This document shows positions 33,769-42,822 of a stretch of 64,000 nt of DNA, piece after piece. The notes beneath the pieces were generated by a model. It saw only the letters and a program-made list of their open reading frames with translations, was not told where the DNA came from and did no database searches. The stretch spans positions 62,001-126,000 of the forward strand of contig CAKSQK010000006.1 in assembly GCA_934486785.1 (NCBI GenBank). The letters are read 5' to 3'. The number at the start of each line of letters is the position of its first letter. Position 1 is the stretch's first letter. This DNA is from an uncultured Niabella sp. Its GTDB lineage: Bacteria > Bacteroidota > Bacteroidia > Chitinophagales > Chitinophagaceae. Made by a program: the position numbers and the translations under genes.

Positions 33769-35283
33769 TTAATACAGATTAAATGCTATGGGAGCAAGCA
33801 TCCTGGTACCGCCGGGCCCTGTAGCCCTTATTTCATCTATGGTAATGGTGCTGCCGGGCCTTGCCCTTTCAATAAGCGACCGCGCAGAGCTGAAAGAATT
33901 TCCTGCAACTGATTTATGCATAAACTCGGGGTAGCCCGCGCCGGTAAAAGTAATCGTAAAGCTGGATACGGTAAACTTCACTCCTTCAAACACAAAGTTT
34001 TCAAGCTCTGCCCGTACACCGGCCTGTGCTTTAAAATCGTTCACCCGCATTCTGCCGCCTTTGCTGGCGCCAACCATGGCTGTGGGCGCGGGCACTGATC
34101 TTACCCTGAAATCGTAACCGGTGGTTTGCTTACCATCGTTTACGGTAATTTTTGCCGTACCGGGTGTGGTTACCCTGGCTATGTATTTGCCTCCGCTGCC
34201 GGTGATGGAGCCCTGGCTGATTGAAACGCGCATGTTATTGGCGTTTGTTCCGCTGCCGCCGCCAACTGATATCGGATTGTCTAAGCCAATATACAAAACT
34301 TTAACCGCATCGGCGCTAACGGTAAGGCCTGTGGGCGCTGCCACCATATAATTAATATCTCTTGTAAGGGTGGAAGTGGTTCCATCTGGTTTTACAAAAG
34401 AGATATTTACCCTTTTGGAATAAGAGCCCGGGCTGCCTGCAATGGTTTTATATTCTGCCAGGCCATTGGTGTTCAGCGGTACCACGGCCCCGTCAATGGT
34501 AACCGTAGGCTTTGCATTTTTACTAAACGCTCCAATGCCGGCAGTTATTGTAAACTCCTGCCCGGGCAGCAAATATTGCGCATTGGCTGTGGCCAGCGCC
34601 TGAAACTCATCATACACCACTTTTACTTCCCCAATTTTGTTGTGTGCAAACTCAACCACCTGTGCTTCTGTATTTCGCACATCGTTTTGAAACTTAGAAA
34701 GTATGGTAATGGCAGCCACCGAAGGTGTCATTCTGAAATATGCGGCTTCCCAGGTTCTGTTTTCTTTATTTTCTACCTCAGGCATGGAAAGATCGAGCGG
34801 CAGGGAATTGCTGAACTGCCTTTTGATCTCTGCATCTATACCTAAAATACTTTTTTTATAATCAGACAGTTTGTTGTACAGTTCTTTTCCCAATTTTCCG
34901 TCAACCATCAGATTTGAGGGTACAGAAATCTCGCTTTCTTTGTATTGGCCGGTTTCGGGGTCAAACTCCGATTCGTTTTTTATGCGGGTTTTAATATTTT
35001 CAATGTACGATATCATTTCTTCTGATAATGACCTTGCTCTTTCGGCTTTAGGCAGCCACATCGCGGCCAGCTCTCTGGTTTTGGGGTCATTCATCTTTTC
35101 ATTAAAAGATGCAAAAAGGGTTTCTGTTTTTTGATTGATCACATTGTTGGAAGCAGAAAAGCTTTTATCAATTGTTTTAAAAGCATTCAGTATTTCAGAT
35201 GACACATTCAAAGCTAACATTGCCGTGAGCACCAAATACATGATGTTGATCATTTTCTGCCTGGGTTCCCTGGGTAATGCCAT
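33769..35283 (-). CDS. gldM: Gliding motility / type IX secretion motor protein GldM
   Basis: Inner-membrane motor subunit with one N-terminal helix (residues about 12-32, KMINIMYLVLTAMLALNVSSEILNAF) and a long periplasmic part of four stacked domains that reaches the GldKN ring. GldL and GldM together convert proton flow to rotation for secretion and gliding. Regions visible are coiled helices (residues 40-180) and beta-rich domains with GQEFTITAGIGAFSKNAKPTVTIDG and the C-terminal RARPGSTITIDEIRATGPGGTRMLAPIAFNLY. At 504 residues it is close to the usual size. It lies between gldL and gldN. Confidence 0.95.
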   Translation of the reverse strand: MALPREPRQKMINIMYLVLTAMLALNVSSEILNAFKTIDKSFSASNNVINQKTETLFASFNEKMNDPKTRELAAMWLPKAERARSLSEEMISYIENIKTRIKNESEFDPETGQYKESEISVPSNLMVDGKLGKELYNKLSDYKKSILGIDAEIKRQFSNSLPLDLSMPEVENKENRTWEAAYFRMTPSVAAITILSKFQNDVRNTEAQVVEFAHNKIGEVKVVYDEFQALATANAQYLLPGQEFTITAGIGAFSKNAKPTVTIDGAVVPLNTNGLAEYKTIAGSPGSYSKRVNISFVKPDGTTSTLTRDINYMVAAPTGLTVSADAVKVLYIGLDNPISVGGGSGTNANNMRVSISQGSITGSGGKYIARVTTPGTAKITVNDGKQTTGYDFRVRSVPAPTAMVGASKGGRMRVNDFKAQAGVRAELENFVFEGVKFTVSSFTITFTGAGYPEFMHKSVAGNSFSSARSLIERARPGSTITIDEIRATGPGGTRMLAPIAFNLY

Positions 35284-35322
35284 AAGAAAAGTTTTGCTAA
35301 GAAGTTGTTATGGAATTATATA

Positions 35323-35955
35323 TCAGGAACCTTTTATTTGCATAGCCGAGATCATACCGCTGTACATGGCATTGAGCTTTGAAAGATTTTTTGAAAGATC
35401 CGCCATTTCTTTCTGCGTATTTTTTGCATCTTCTGCACTGTCAAGCAGCGCATGAGATGTTTCTGCCAGTTTGTTGTAATACGTGTTCATGCGGTGCATG
35501 GCCAGCGTGGTTTCTTTTACCTGCCTGGCGTATTCTTCTGTTTCTACCAGGCTTTCTGATGCGGAGCTTAGTTTATTAATGGAGACTTCCAGGTTTTTAA
35601 ACCCGTTGCCCAGCCTGTCAAGCGCTTCGGGTGTAATATCAGCCGCGCGAAGCATGTCTTCCATAGCTAGTGTGGTAACAGGTTGGGACACTGCTTTTTG
35701 ATTGGCAGCGTCGGTGGTTTCTACCGGGTTGCCCAACTCATCTACCTTTTTTGGAGGCGCAAAAATATATAAAAGGCCGAAGCTTAAAAATACCAGCGCT
35801 TCCGTCCACAAACCCACCTGCAGCCAGGTATTGGCAGAGCCAATGGGAGCCGTGTTGGTAATTTTAAACAAAGCGCCCAAAAGAACGGGTACAGCGCCTA
35901 AGGCATAAAAAATTTCCAGGTAACGGTCAATCGGGCGAACTTTTTCTACGGCCAT
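35323..35955 (-). CDS. gldL: Gliding motility / type IX secretion motor protein GldL
   Basis: Proton-channel-forming partner of GldM. Two transmembrane helices lie at about residues 13-31 and 43-65, with a glutamate at residue 52 (GLWTEALVF) that probably corresponds to the essential membrane glutamate known in this family. The remaining cytoplasmic part is alpha-helical (NGFKNLEVSINKLSSASESLVETEEYARQVKETT) and looks coiled-coil. The 210-residue length matches GldL. It is 39 bp upstream of gldM on the minus strand. Confidence 0.94.
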   Translation of the reverse strand: MAVEKVRPIDRYLEIFYALGAVPVLLGALFKITNTAPIGSANTWLQVGLWTEALVFLSFGLLYIFAPPKKVDELGNPVETTDAANQKAVSQPVTTLAMEDMLRAADITPEALDRLGNGFKNLEVSINKLSSASESLVETEEYARQVKETTLAMHRMNTYYNKLAETSHALLDSAEDAKNTQKEMADLSKNLSKLNAMYSGMISAMQIKGS

Positions 35956-35970
35956 ATAATTGTTTTTATT

Positions 35971-37161
35971 TTATTGAGGTAAATTGACTACGATGCGAAA
36001 TCCTAAGTAGGAGTGTGTAGCGCCCATATCGTCGTAAGAGCGGTTATGGGTGGTAAGCAAAACCGGTGAATCTTTCCAACTGCCGCCTCTTACCACTTTT
36101 CTTCTTTGGGAAGTAGATTTTGTATCGGGCGTACCCCATTGAATATCGGGGTTGAACCTGTTTTGGAAATTGCGGGCGCCTTCATAGTAAGAGGTTAAGG
36201 TCCATTCAGATACATTGTCTGCCATATTATACAGCCCTGTTTTTCCTTTGTTTCCTGCCAGTACGTAAGTGGGAAATATTCTTTCAATCTTTGCTTCGTC
36301 TCCGGCTTTTTCGTTTTCAAAGCTGTTCAGGCTGGCGGCATAATCCCACTCGGCTTCGGTTGGAAGCCTGGCCTTGCCACCTTCGGCAATTTTGCTTTTG
36401 TTTTGCTGTGTGTTGATCTTATGCTTGGTCAGCCAGTCGCAAAAAGCGTTGGCCTGGATCCAGCTAACGCCCACCACGGGATAGTTTTGGTATTTGGGAC
36501 TGTCATAGTAGCTGATTGCCATCTGCTCGTTGTTAGAATATCCAAAATCTCTCATCCACGAAAGTGTATCGGGGTAAACAGGCACAACATATTTATAAAT
36601 GAATTCGTTAGGGTTTTTGCCGGCATTTTCTTTTTTGGCAGCTTCGGTATAATTAAAACCTTCCATCAGGTACACAAGCTTTTCGGGGTCTAACTGCCTT
36701 CTTTGCCCGATGGTCCTGGAAGGGTCTAAAAACAACCCGGGCAGCTTGGCTATCATTTCAGGATCAGAATAATTGATCTTTGAGGCATTTTTCCAGTTGA
36801 TGGTGGTATCATTTGCCTGCGAAACATCAATATAAGTGCCGCCAAGCATTTTAGCCGCTATGGAATCTCTTACCCAGTTTACAAATTCTTTGTATTGCGC
36901 ATTGGTAACTTCTGTTTGCGAAATGTAGAAACCACTGATCAATACAGGTTTTACATTCTCCTGTTTATCGTTAGAAGTCATAGAGTCTCCGGGACGCTGT
37001 GGAGTATAGGTGCCTGTAGGTATTTCTATCATTTGTAGGGGAACCGTAGAGGATACTTCGCTGTTTTTACTTACCAGTTTTTTAAGCCTGGTTGCCTTTT
37101 TTTGACCATAAGACGCATTAACAATCAGTAGCAGCACTGTGGATAGGAATAAATAACGCAT
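35971..37161 (-). CDS. gldK: Gliding motility / type IX secretion protein GldK, apparently without lipobox
   Basis: Formylglycine-generating-enzyme-fold (SUMF1-like) protein that forms a periplasmic ring with GldN. The 396-residue protein shows IPTGTYTPQRPGDS near residue 48, SQTEVTNAQYKEFVNWVRDS, ARLPTEAEWDYAASL, YNMADNVSEWTLTSYY and the C-terminal VVRGGSWKDSPV...THSYLGFRIVV block. Well-known GldK/PorK proteins are outer-membrane lipoproteins, but this signal peptide ends ASYGQKKATR and has no cysteine, so it looks cleaved by signal peptidase I. It is the first gene of the gldKLMN operon. Confidence 0.94.
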   Translation of the reverse strand: MRYLFLSTVLLLIVNASYGQKKATRLKKLVSKNSEVSSTVPLQMIEIPTGTYTPQRPGDSMTSNDKQENVKPVLISGFYISQTEVTNAQYKEFVNWVRDSIAAKMLGGTYIDVSQANDTTINWKNASKINYSDPEMIAKLPGLFLDPSRTIGQRRQLDPEKLVYLMEGFNYTEAAKKENAGKNPNEFIYKYVVPVYPDTLSWMRDFGYSNNEQMAISYYDSPKYQNYPVVGVSWIQANAFCDWLTKHKINTQQNKSKIAEGGKARLPTEAEWDYAASLNSFENEKAGDEAKIERIFPTYVLAGNKGKTGLYNMADNVSEWTLTSYYEGARNFQNRFNPDIQWGTPDTKSTSQRRKVVRGGSWKDSPVLLTTHNRSYDDMGATHSYLGFRIVVNLPQ

Positions 37162-37192
37162 ATTAAATAGTTTCTAAAGGTAAAGATTCAAA

Positions 37193-37200
37193 CAAAAGTA
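37193..37200 (-). promoter_or_regulatory. Candidate -7 box of the gldKLMN operon
   Basis: Read on the minus strand, TACTTTTG matches TAnnTTTG and lies about 32 bp before the gldK ATG. The next 20-odd bases upstream contain no TTTG at the normal position. Confidence 0.45.
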
Positions 37201-37467
37201 TCATATCAGCATCAATTAGCTGTTTATTTTTTGCTTCGTTAATAATAATATTTCTGGTTTTGAAAGCTTTTGTAAAAATAGGACGTAAAGATAAAAAATT
37301 ATAGATTATTTGTAATATCGCGGTTTATGCCGGGTAATGTGTTTATTTAAAGCACTGATATGGTTACACAATCTGCACACATATATATAATAAGCACAAA
37401 TGCTTTTCAAGTGTGATTTTTCAGTAATTTTAAAACTTTTATATAATAAATCTTAAAGCCGTTTGTC
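37201..37467. other. AT-rich divergent intergenic region upstream of gldK and the ECF-like gene
   Basis: This roughly 270-bp spacer between divergent genes is very AT-rich, with short TA runs near 37381-37393 and 37440. No RNA gene or long inverted repeat was recognised. Confidence 0.4.
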
Positions 37468-37977
37468 ATGCACAATTCAGTAAAACTTCATTCACTCAAT
37501 TATACTGATCATCGTACTTATATGTTTGCAGCCCTGTTTGTGGCGGGTAATATTGCGCTGCCGCAACTGGTGCACTTTTTACCCGGCGGCGGGCTGGTTT
37601 TTCTGCCTATTTATTTTTTTACATTAATAGCTGCCTATAAGTATGGTATTATGGCCGGGTTGCTTACTGCCATCCTTTCGCCGCTGGCCAACCATTTATT
37701 ATTTGGTATGCCGCCTTTGGCCATGTTGCCCATTGTTGTTACAAAATCTGTTTTGTTAGCCATAGCCGCTGCTGCCGCTGCCAGGTATTTTAAAAATGTT
37801 TCCATTATTGCATTAATAGCCGTAGTGCTGGCATACCAGCTTACCGGCACACTGGCTGAGTGGGCCATTACCAACAATTTTGGAGCGGCTGTTCAAAATT
37901 TAAAAACCGCCCTGCCTGGTATGTTGTTGCAAATTGCCGGCGGCTACCTGGTTCTCAAAGCGCTTGCCAAATACTAA
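37468..37977 (+). CDS. ECF transporter substrate-binding (S) component-like membrane protein
   Basis: A 169-residue protein with about five or six predicted transmembrane helices (FAALFVAGNIALPQLVHF, LVFLPIYFFTLIAAYKYG, GLLTAILSPLANHLLFGMPPL, VVTKSVLLAIAAAAAARYF, IALIAVVLAYQLTGTLAEW, LPGMLLQIAGGYLVLKALAK). This layout and the PIYFFTLIAAYKYGIMAGLLTAILSPLANH block fit S components of energy-coupling-factor vitamin transporters. No ATPase or T component is adjacent, so the substrate is unknown. A phosphoribosyltransferase gene follows within 5 bp. Confidence 0.72.
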   Translation: MHNSVKLHSLNYTDHRTYMFAALFVAGNIALPQLVHFLPGGGLVFLPIYFFTLIAAYKYGIMAGLLTAILSPLANHLLFGMPPLAMLPIVVTKSVLLAIAAAAAARYFKNVSIIALIAVVLAYQLTGTLAEWAITNNFGAAVQNLKTALPGMLLQIAGGYLVLKALAKY

Positions 37978-37981
37978 TGCC

Positions 37982-38377
37982 TTGATCACTTTTGATGAGA
38001 TAAAAAATAAACTGGCCACGATTGAGTTTGCTGAAACATTCGATCTTATAGTGGCCATTACCAACGGGGGCATTGTGCCCGCGGCCATTCTTAACCAGCG
38101 GTTGAACGTGGAAATGCAGCTATTAAAAATAAACTGGCGCGATCCGCAGCAAAAACCAAAATATACTGCGCCACGCCTGTTGGCCACACCTGATTTTGAG
38201 TATAAGAACAAAACCATTTTACTGGTAGAAGACCGTGTGAAAACCGGCGCCACCCTTGAGTTTGCCAAAAAACTTTTGCTGCCTGATGCAAAGCTGGTAA
38301 AAACCTTTGCCGTAAACGGCCCCGCCGATTACAGCCTGTATAACGGCGCCTGCTTTAAATTTCCCTGGATATTGTAA
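37982..38377 (+). CDS. Phosphoribosyltransferase-domain protein
   Basis: A 131-residue type I phosphoribosyltransferase-fold protein. The PRPP loop is ILLVEDRVKTGATLEFAKKLL, and an N-terminal IVAITNGGIVPAAILNQRLN strand-loop resembles the pyrophosphate-binding region of hypoxanthine/xanthine PRTases. A TTG at 37982 gives the start ITFDEIKNKL, directly after the previous stop; a TTG at 37934 would overlap the upstream gene by 44 bp. It is shorter than catalytic purine PRTases, so its substrate is uncertain. Confidence 0.8.
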   Translation: MITFDEIKNKLATIEFAETFDLIVAITNGGIVPAAILNQRLNVEMQLLKINWRDPQQKPKYTAPRLLATPDFEYKNKTILLVEDRVKTGATLEFAKKLLLPDAKLVKTFAVNGPADYSLYNGACFKFPWIL

Positions 38378-38490
38378 GCCTTAATGCTATTTTTTTTATA
38401 CAGTTTTATACGGTATGCGCAGCGTATTAAAATATGATAAATAACAGTTTTATTTACAAATTTGTCATATTATGTTATAACTTAGGCTTA

Positions 38491-38498
38491 TAAATTTG
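38491..38498 (+). promoter_or_regulatory. Candidate -7 box of the nuo operon
   Basis: TAAATTTG matches TAnnTTTG, 21 bp before the ATG at 38520. A TTTG at 38461 is spaced 26 nt away, somewhat too far for -33. Because the TTG at 38496 lies within this box, the downstream ATG is the more plausible nuoA start. Confidence 0.5.
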
Positions 38499-38519
38499 CG
38501 CTATAAAACAATTGCCATC

Positions 38520-38870
38520 ATGGGCGCAGCATCCATCATCGTACTTACCATTGCCGCTGTTTCATTTTCAGTAATAGCACTGCTTATCTCGCGCCTGGTA
38601 TTAAAGCCCGGAACAAATGAGCAGAAAGGCGAGCCTTATGAATGCGGCATTCCTACCCAAGGCCCAAGCTGGGTACAGTTCAACGTGGGCTATTATTTAT
38701 TTGCACTCATATTTTTAATTTTCGATGTAGAATTAATATTTCTTTTTCCCTGGGCTGTAGCAGTAAAGAATGTAGGATGGATAGCCCTGGTAGAAGTGGT
38801 CATATTCCTGTTCATCCTTTTTATCGGCTTCTTATATGCCCATAAAAAAGGTGCCTTGAAGTGGCAATAA
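38520..38870 (+). CDS. nuoA: NADH-quinone oxidoreductase subunit A
   Basis: Membrane subunit of complex I with three transmembrane helices, 116 residues from the ATG at 38520. Diagnostic blocks are KGEPYECGIPTQG, containing the loop cysteine, and YYLFALIFLIFDVELIFLFPWAV. The longer frame from a TTG at 38496 is rejected because that codon overlaps the promoter box. It begins the 11-gene nuo operon. Confidence 0.96.
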   Translation: MGAASIIVLTIAAVSFSVIALLISRLVLKPGTNEQKGEPYECGIPTQGPSWVQFNVGYYLFALIFLIFDVELIFLFPWAVAVKNVGWIALVEVVIFLFILFIGFLYAHKKGALKWQ

Positions 38871-38897
38871 AATTGCCCGCGTTACAAAAAGTAAACA

Positions 38898-39452
38898 ATG
38901 AGCGAACAACAAATACAACCGGCCGCGCAGGTTTTTCCGGGCAAAATAATGCACGAGGGCGGCGCCACTGTAAGCACCGGCGTGTTGGACGATGTGATCA
39001 ACTGGGCACGCAGCAATTCTTTGTGGCCGCTTACGTTTGGTACCAGTTGCTGCGCCATTGAATTTATGAGTGTAAACTCTGCCAAATACGACTGGAGCCG
39101 TTTTGGGTTTGAAGTGGTACGCGCCACACCGCGGCAGGCAGATGTGATCATCATAGCCGGAACCATTGTAAATAAAATGGCGCCGGTATTAAAAAGATTA
39201 TACGATCAAATGGCCGAGCCTAAATACGTGGTGGCCATGGGCGCCTGCGCCATAAGCGGCGGGCCGTTTTTTTACAATACCTATTCTGTGGTAAAAGGTG
39301 CAGACCATGTCATTCCCGTGGATGTTTACATTCCCGGTTGCCCGCCAAGGCCCGAAGCATTGATGCATTCACTGATCACCTTGCAAAAGAAGATCAAAGC
39401 AGGACTGACAAGAGAACAGATAAAGAACGAAATGAAACAGGAACAGGGATGA
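38898..39452 (+). CDS. nuoB: NADH-quinone oxidoreductase subunit B
   Basis: Peripheral-arm subunit carrying iron-sulfur cluster N2, the last before quinone. The 184-residue protein has the adjacent cysteines in TSCCAIEFM, the third ligand in [10 protein letters not shown] and the fourth in [11 protein letters not shown], all intact. [15 protein letters not shown] is also typical. Start ATG at 38898, 27 bp after nuoA. Confidence 0.97.
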   Translation: MSEQQIQPAAQVFPGKIMHEGGATVSTGVLDDVINWARSNSLWPLTFGTSCCAIEFMSVNSAKYDWSRFGFEVVRATPRQADVIIIAGTIVNKMAPVLKRLYDQMAEPKYVVAMGACAISGGPFFYNTYSVVKGADHVIPVDVYIPGCPPRPEALMHSLITLQKKIKAGLTREQIKNEMKQEQG

Positions 39453-39476
39453 ATGATATAAATAATACCAACGCTG

Positions 39477-39935
39477 ATGACTAAAGAGGAACTGAGAATA
39501 AAATTGGCTGAAAGCTTTACCACTGCTGTTTTTGACGAAAGCGGCCAGTGGCTGGGCATGAATGTTCCTGTTGCAGATTGGTTGAAAACAGCACAAGCCC
39601 TGAGGCATTATGAAAGCCTGCCTTTTGATTATTTGTTTTGCCTTACCTGTATTGACTGGCAAGACAGGCTGACAATGGTGTATCACCTCAGTTGTACCCA
39701 TACAAGAGATACGGTTGTGGTAAAAGTAGATTTAGACAGAAGCAACCCCGGAATAGAAAGTGTTGCCAACATCTGGCGCACGGCAGAGTTTCATGAAAGA
39801 GAAGTGTATGAAATGTTTGGAGTGAATTTCTTCAATCATCCTGACCTGAGGCTGCTGATATTGCCCGATGGATGGGAAGGAAAAAACCCGCTGCGCAAAG
39901 ATTTTGAAGACCCGGTGAACATGATAAAGCTATAA
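39477..39935 (+). CDS. nuoC: NADH-quinone oxidoreductase subunit C
   Basis: Peripheral-arm subunit, 152 residues, belonging to the 30-kDa family. It has LPFDYLFCLTCIDWQDRLTMVYHL, the signature WRTAEFHEREVYEMFGVNFFNHPDLRLLILPDGWEGKNPLRKDF, and ends shortly after. It is separate from nuoD here, unlike the fused NuoCD of enterobacteria and Bacteroides. ATG at 39477. Confidence 0.97.
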   Translation: MTKEELRIKLAESFTTAVFDESGQWLGMNVPVADWLKTAQALRHYESLPFDYLFCLTCIDWQDRLTMVYHLSCTHTRDTVVVKVDLDRSNPGIESVANIWRTAEFHEREVYEMFGVNFFNHPDLRLLILPDGWEGKNPLRKDFEDPVNMIKL

Positions 39936-39983
39936 GGCATTCACAATAATAATATTCAGTAAAGAATAAAACCTATAAATAAA

Positions 39984-41111
39984 TTGTATCGCGAATCGCA
40001 AATAATACAAGATACTGCACCGGATCATTACATGGTGATTAATGTTGGACCGCAGCACCCGTCAACACACGGTGTGCTGCATTTTGTGATTACGCTGGAT
40101 GGGGAAACCATTATAAAACTGGAGCCTCACCTGGGATACATTCACCGCTCCATAGAAAAAATGTGCGAAAGCCTTACATACCGCCAGTTTGTGTATGTAA
40201 CCAGCCGCATGGATTATTTATCGTCTCACATAAACAATCATGCCTGCGCACTTTGTGTGGAGCAGGGCTTACAGGTAGAAATACCGGCAAGAGCACAGGT
40301 GATAAGGGTTTTAATGGATGAGCTGACAAGGCTTGCGTCGCACCTGCTATGGTGGGGCAGTATGGCCATGGATATAGGAGCGCTCACTCCCTTCTTTTAT
40401 GCTTTTCGCGAGCGGGAAATGATCACTGAAATTTTTGAAGAAACCTGCGGAACCAGGCTTACCATGAATTACATCTGCCCCGGCGGTGTAATGACGGATC
40501 TGCATCCGGATTTTCAAAGAAAAGTAAAAGCTTTTTTAAAGCAAATTAAAGAAAGGCTGCCAGAGTACGACGAGGTGGTAACCGGTAACATCATATTTCA
40601 AAACCGTACAAAAGGCATAGGTATTTTAAGTAAAGAAGATGCCATATCATTTGGTTGCAGCGGCCCAACCGCGCGTGCCAGCGGTGTAAGCTGCGACATT
40701 AGAAAACTATATCCTTACGAAGTATATGACAAGCTTGAGTTTGCCGAAATTTTAGATACCGGTTGCGATAGCTGGGCAAGGTATGTAGTACGTATGAAAG
40801 AAATAAAAGAATCCATTTCTATTGTAGAACAATTGATAGATAATATTCCCGATGGCGATATACAGGCCAAAACAAAAGCTGTTATAAAACTGCCGAAGGG
40901 AGAATATTACAGCCGTGTGGAAACGGCGCGTGGCGAGCTGGGTGTGTACATTGTAAGTGAAGGCGGCACCACGCCATACCGCATTAAATTCCGTTCGCCT
41001 GGTTTTAGCAATTTGAGCGCCATGGAAACCATGACCAAAGGAGGAAAGATCGGGGATTTTGTAGCAATAATGGGTTCTGTAGACCTGGTGATACCCGATA
41101 TAGACAGGTAA
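39984..41111 (+). CDS. nuoD: NADH-quinone oxidoreductase subunit D
   Basis: Peripheral-arm subunit with the quinone-binding cavity, 375 residues. It begins with a TTG at 39984 and soon shows VGPQHPSTHGVLHF. Other marks are EPHLGYIHRSIEKMCESLTYRQ, YVTSRMDYLSSHINNHA, GGVMTDLHPD and the C-terminal SVDLVIPDIDR. Only 27 bp separate it from nuoH, where many complex I operons hold nuoE, nuoF and nuoG. Confidence 0.97.
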   Translation: MYRESQIIQDTAPDHYMVINVGPQHPSTHGVLHFVITLDGETIIKLEPHLGYIHRSIEKMCESLTYRQFVYVTSRMDYLSSHINNHACALCVEQGLQVEIPARAQVIRVLMDELTRLASHLLWWGSMAMDIGALTPFFYAFREREMITEIFEETCGTRLTMNYICPGGVMTDLHPDFQRKVKAFLKQIKERLPEYDEVVTGNIIFQNRTKGIGILSKEDAISFGCSGPTARASGVSCDIRKLYPYEVYDKLEFAEILDTGCDSWARYVVRMKEIKESISIVEQLIDNIPDGDIQAKTKAVIKLPKGEYYSRVETARGELGVYIVSEGGTTPYRIKFRSPGFSNLSAMETMTKGGKIGDFVAIMGSVDLVIPDIDR

Positions 41112-41138
41112 CAATTATAAAAATGATACGTAACTGCA

Positions 41139-42218
41139 ATGAAGTATAGCTTAGAAAATATTGCCCAAAATGTGGATGGTTGGCTGAATGCCATGTTCAA
41201 TCCTGCCATTGCATTTATGATTGAAGCCGTTATCATCATGGTGCTGGTGATCGCCTTATTTGCCTTTCTTGGTTTGGTACTGGTGATGATGGAACGGAAA
41301 GTGGCTGCCTTTATGCAAATCAGGCTCGGCCCCAACCGCGTAGGCCCCAAAGGTATGTTTCAAACCATGGCCGATACGTTAAAGCTCATTGTAAAAGAAG
41401 GTTTCACACCCAATACTGTAGATAAATTCCTGTTCAACCTGGCTCCGTTTATTGTAATGATCGTAGCCATGGTGGCCATGGCGCCATTGCCCTTCGCTAA
41501 TGGTTTTCAAATATGGGATGTGAATATTGGCGTGTTGTTTATCACAGCCGTAACCTCGGTGAGTGTAATTGGTATTTTAATGGCCGGATGGAGCAGTAAT
41601 AACAAATACTCCTTACTGGGCGCCATGCGCAGCGGGGCGCAAATTGTTAGTTATGAATTAAGCGCGGGCCTTTCCATCTTAGTCATCGTAATGCTTACAG
41701 GCAGCCTTCGTATTTCTGATATTGTAATGGCGCAGGCTGATGGCTGGTGGCTGTTTAAAGGGCACATACCGGTGCTGATTGCATTTGTTATTTACATCAT
41801 TGCCGCCACGGCCGAAACCAACCGCGCACCGTTTGATATGGCAGAAGCAGAAAGTGAACTCACAGCCGGGTTTCACACAGAATATTCGGGAATGAAGTTC
41901 GCCCTGTTTTTTCTGGCAGAATACGTGAATATTTTTATAGTATGTGCCGTAGGCGCTACGCTGTTCTTAGGCGGATGGATGCCCTTGCACTTTGGCACCG
42001 GTACGGTGTTTAACCAGGTAATGGATTACATACCGGGCATTGTTTGGTTTTTTGGCAAAACGTTCTTTTTAATATTTGTGATCATGTGGTTCCGCTGGAC
42101 GTTCCCTCGCCTTCGTATAGATCAGTTGCTGAATTTGGAATGGAAATATTTATTGCCGATCTGTTTGTTTAATTTATTGCTGGCAACAGTGATCACCATT
42201 GCAGGCTGGCATTTTTAA
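41139..42218 (+). CDS. nuoH: NADH-quinone oxidoreductase subunit H
   Basis: Membrane subunit that links the quinone chamber to the proton path, 359 residues with about eight helices. It contains ERKVAAFMQIRLGPNRVGPKGMFQTMADTLKLIVKE, the charged loop AATAETNRAPFDMAEAESELTAGFHTEYSGMKFALFFLAEY and FPRLRIDQLLNLEWKYLLP, all conserved. It directly follows nuoD. Confidence 0.97.
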   Translation: MKYSLENIAQNVDGWLNAMFNPAIAFMIEAVIIMVLVIALFAFLGLVLVMMERKVAAFMQIRLGPNRVGPKGMFQTMADTLKLIVKEGFTPNTVDKFLFNLAPFIVMIVAMVAMAPLPFANGFQIWDVNIGVLFITAVTSVSVIGILMAGWSSNNKYSLLGAMRSGAQIVSYELSAGLSILVIVMLTGSLRISDIVMAQADGWWLFKGHIPVLIAFVIYIIAATAETNRAPFDMAEAESELTAGFHTEYSGMKFALFFLAEYVNIFIVCAVGATLFLGGWMPLHFGTGTVFNQVMDYIPGIVWFFGKTFFLIFVIMWFRWTFPRLRIDQLLNLEWKYLLPICLFNLLLATVITIAGWHF

Positions 42219-42287
42219 GAGAGAGAAGCAAAAGTTGTTTTTAAAAATCACATAAAGTTCAAAACCCGTGCAGGGTGCAAACAAACC

Positions 42288-42764
42288 ATGTTTTTAGTTC
42301 AATACATAAAAGACATTTTTGGGGCGATCAAATCGCTAAGTACCGGTATGCGCCGCACGCTCTACTATTTTACGCACCCCAAAGAAATTATTACCGAGCA
42401 ATATCCCGACAACAGGGATACGCTGGTACTGGCAGAGCGCTTCAGGGGCGAAGTGGTGATGCCGCATGATGAAAACAACGAGCATGCCTGCACAGGTTGT
42501 ACGGCCTGCGAACTGGCTTGCCCCAACGGAACGATCAAGATCATTACAAAATTTGAACTGTCTGCTGCCGGGAAAAGAAAAAAAGCCATTGACCAGTTTG
42601 TGTACCGCCTTGAGATGTGCACCATGTGCAATTTGTGTGTAGAAGCATGTCCCAGCGATGCCATTAAAATGGCGAACGATTTTGAGCATAGTGTGTACGA
42701 CAGAAACGAGCTGACCAGGATATTGAACAAACCCGGTTCAAAAATAAGGGATGGCATTGAATAA
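42288..42764 (+). CDS. nuoI: NADH-quinone oxidoreductase subunit I
   Basis: Peripheral-arm ferredoxin-like subunit holding clusters N6a and N6b, 158 residues. Both CxxCxxCxxxCP motifs are complete: CTGCTACELACPNGTI near residue 70 and CTMCNLCVEACPSDAI near residue 112. The first motif has Thr-Ala rather than the usual Lys/Met surroundings, without loss of ligands. An intact N6 pair means the electron path into the membrane arm is present even though the NADH module genes are absent. Confidence 0.95.
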   Translation: MFLVQYIKDIFGAIKSLSTGMRRTLYYFTHPKEIITEQYPDNRDTLVLAERFRGEVVMPHDENNEHACTGCTACELACPNGTIKIITKFELSAAGKRKKAIDQFVYRLEMCTMCNLCVEACPSDAIKMANDFEHSVYDRNELTRILNKPGSKIRDGIE

Positions 42765-42822
42765 AAGCCGCGCAGCAGTAGGCATATGGTATGAAAACAA
42801 ATAACAACCAAAAAGAAATAAA

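Noticed and set aside
38496..38519. TTG start extending nuoA by eight residues
   Set aside because: The TTG overlaps the probable -7 box TAAATTTG; the ATG at 38520 gives the normal NuoA N-terminus.
41112..41138. Possible remnant of nuoE, nuoF or nuoG between nuoD and nuoH
   Set aside because: Only 27 bp are present, too little for any remnant; the junction is clean.
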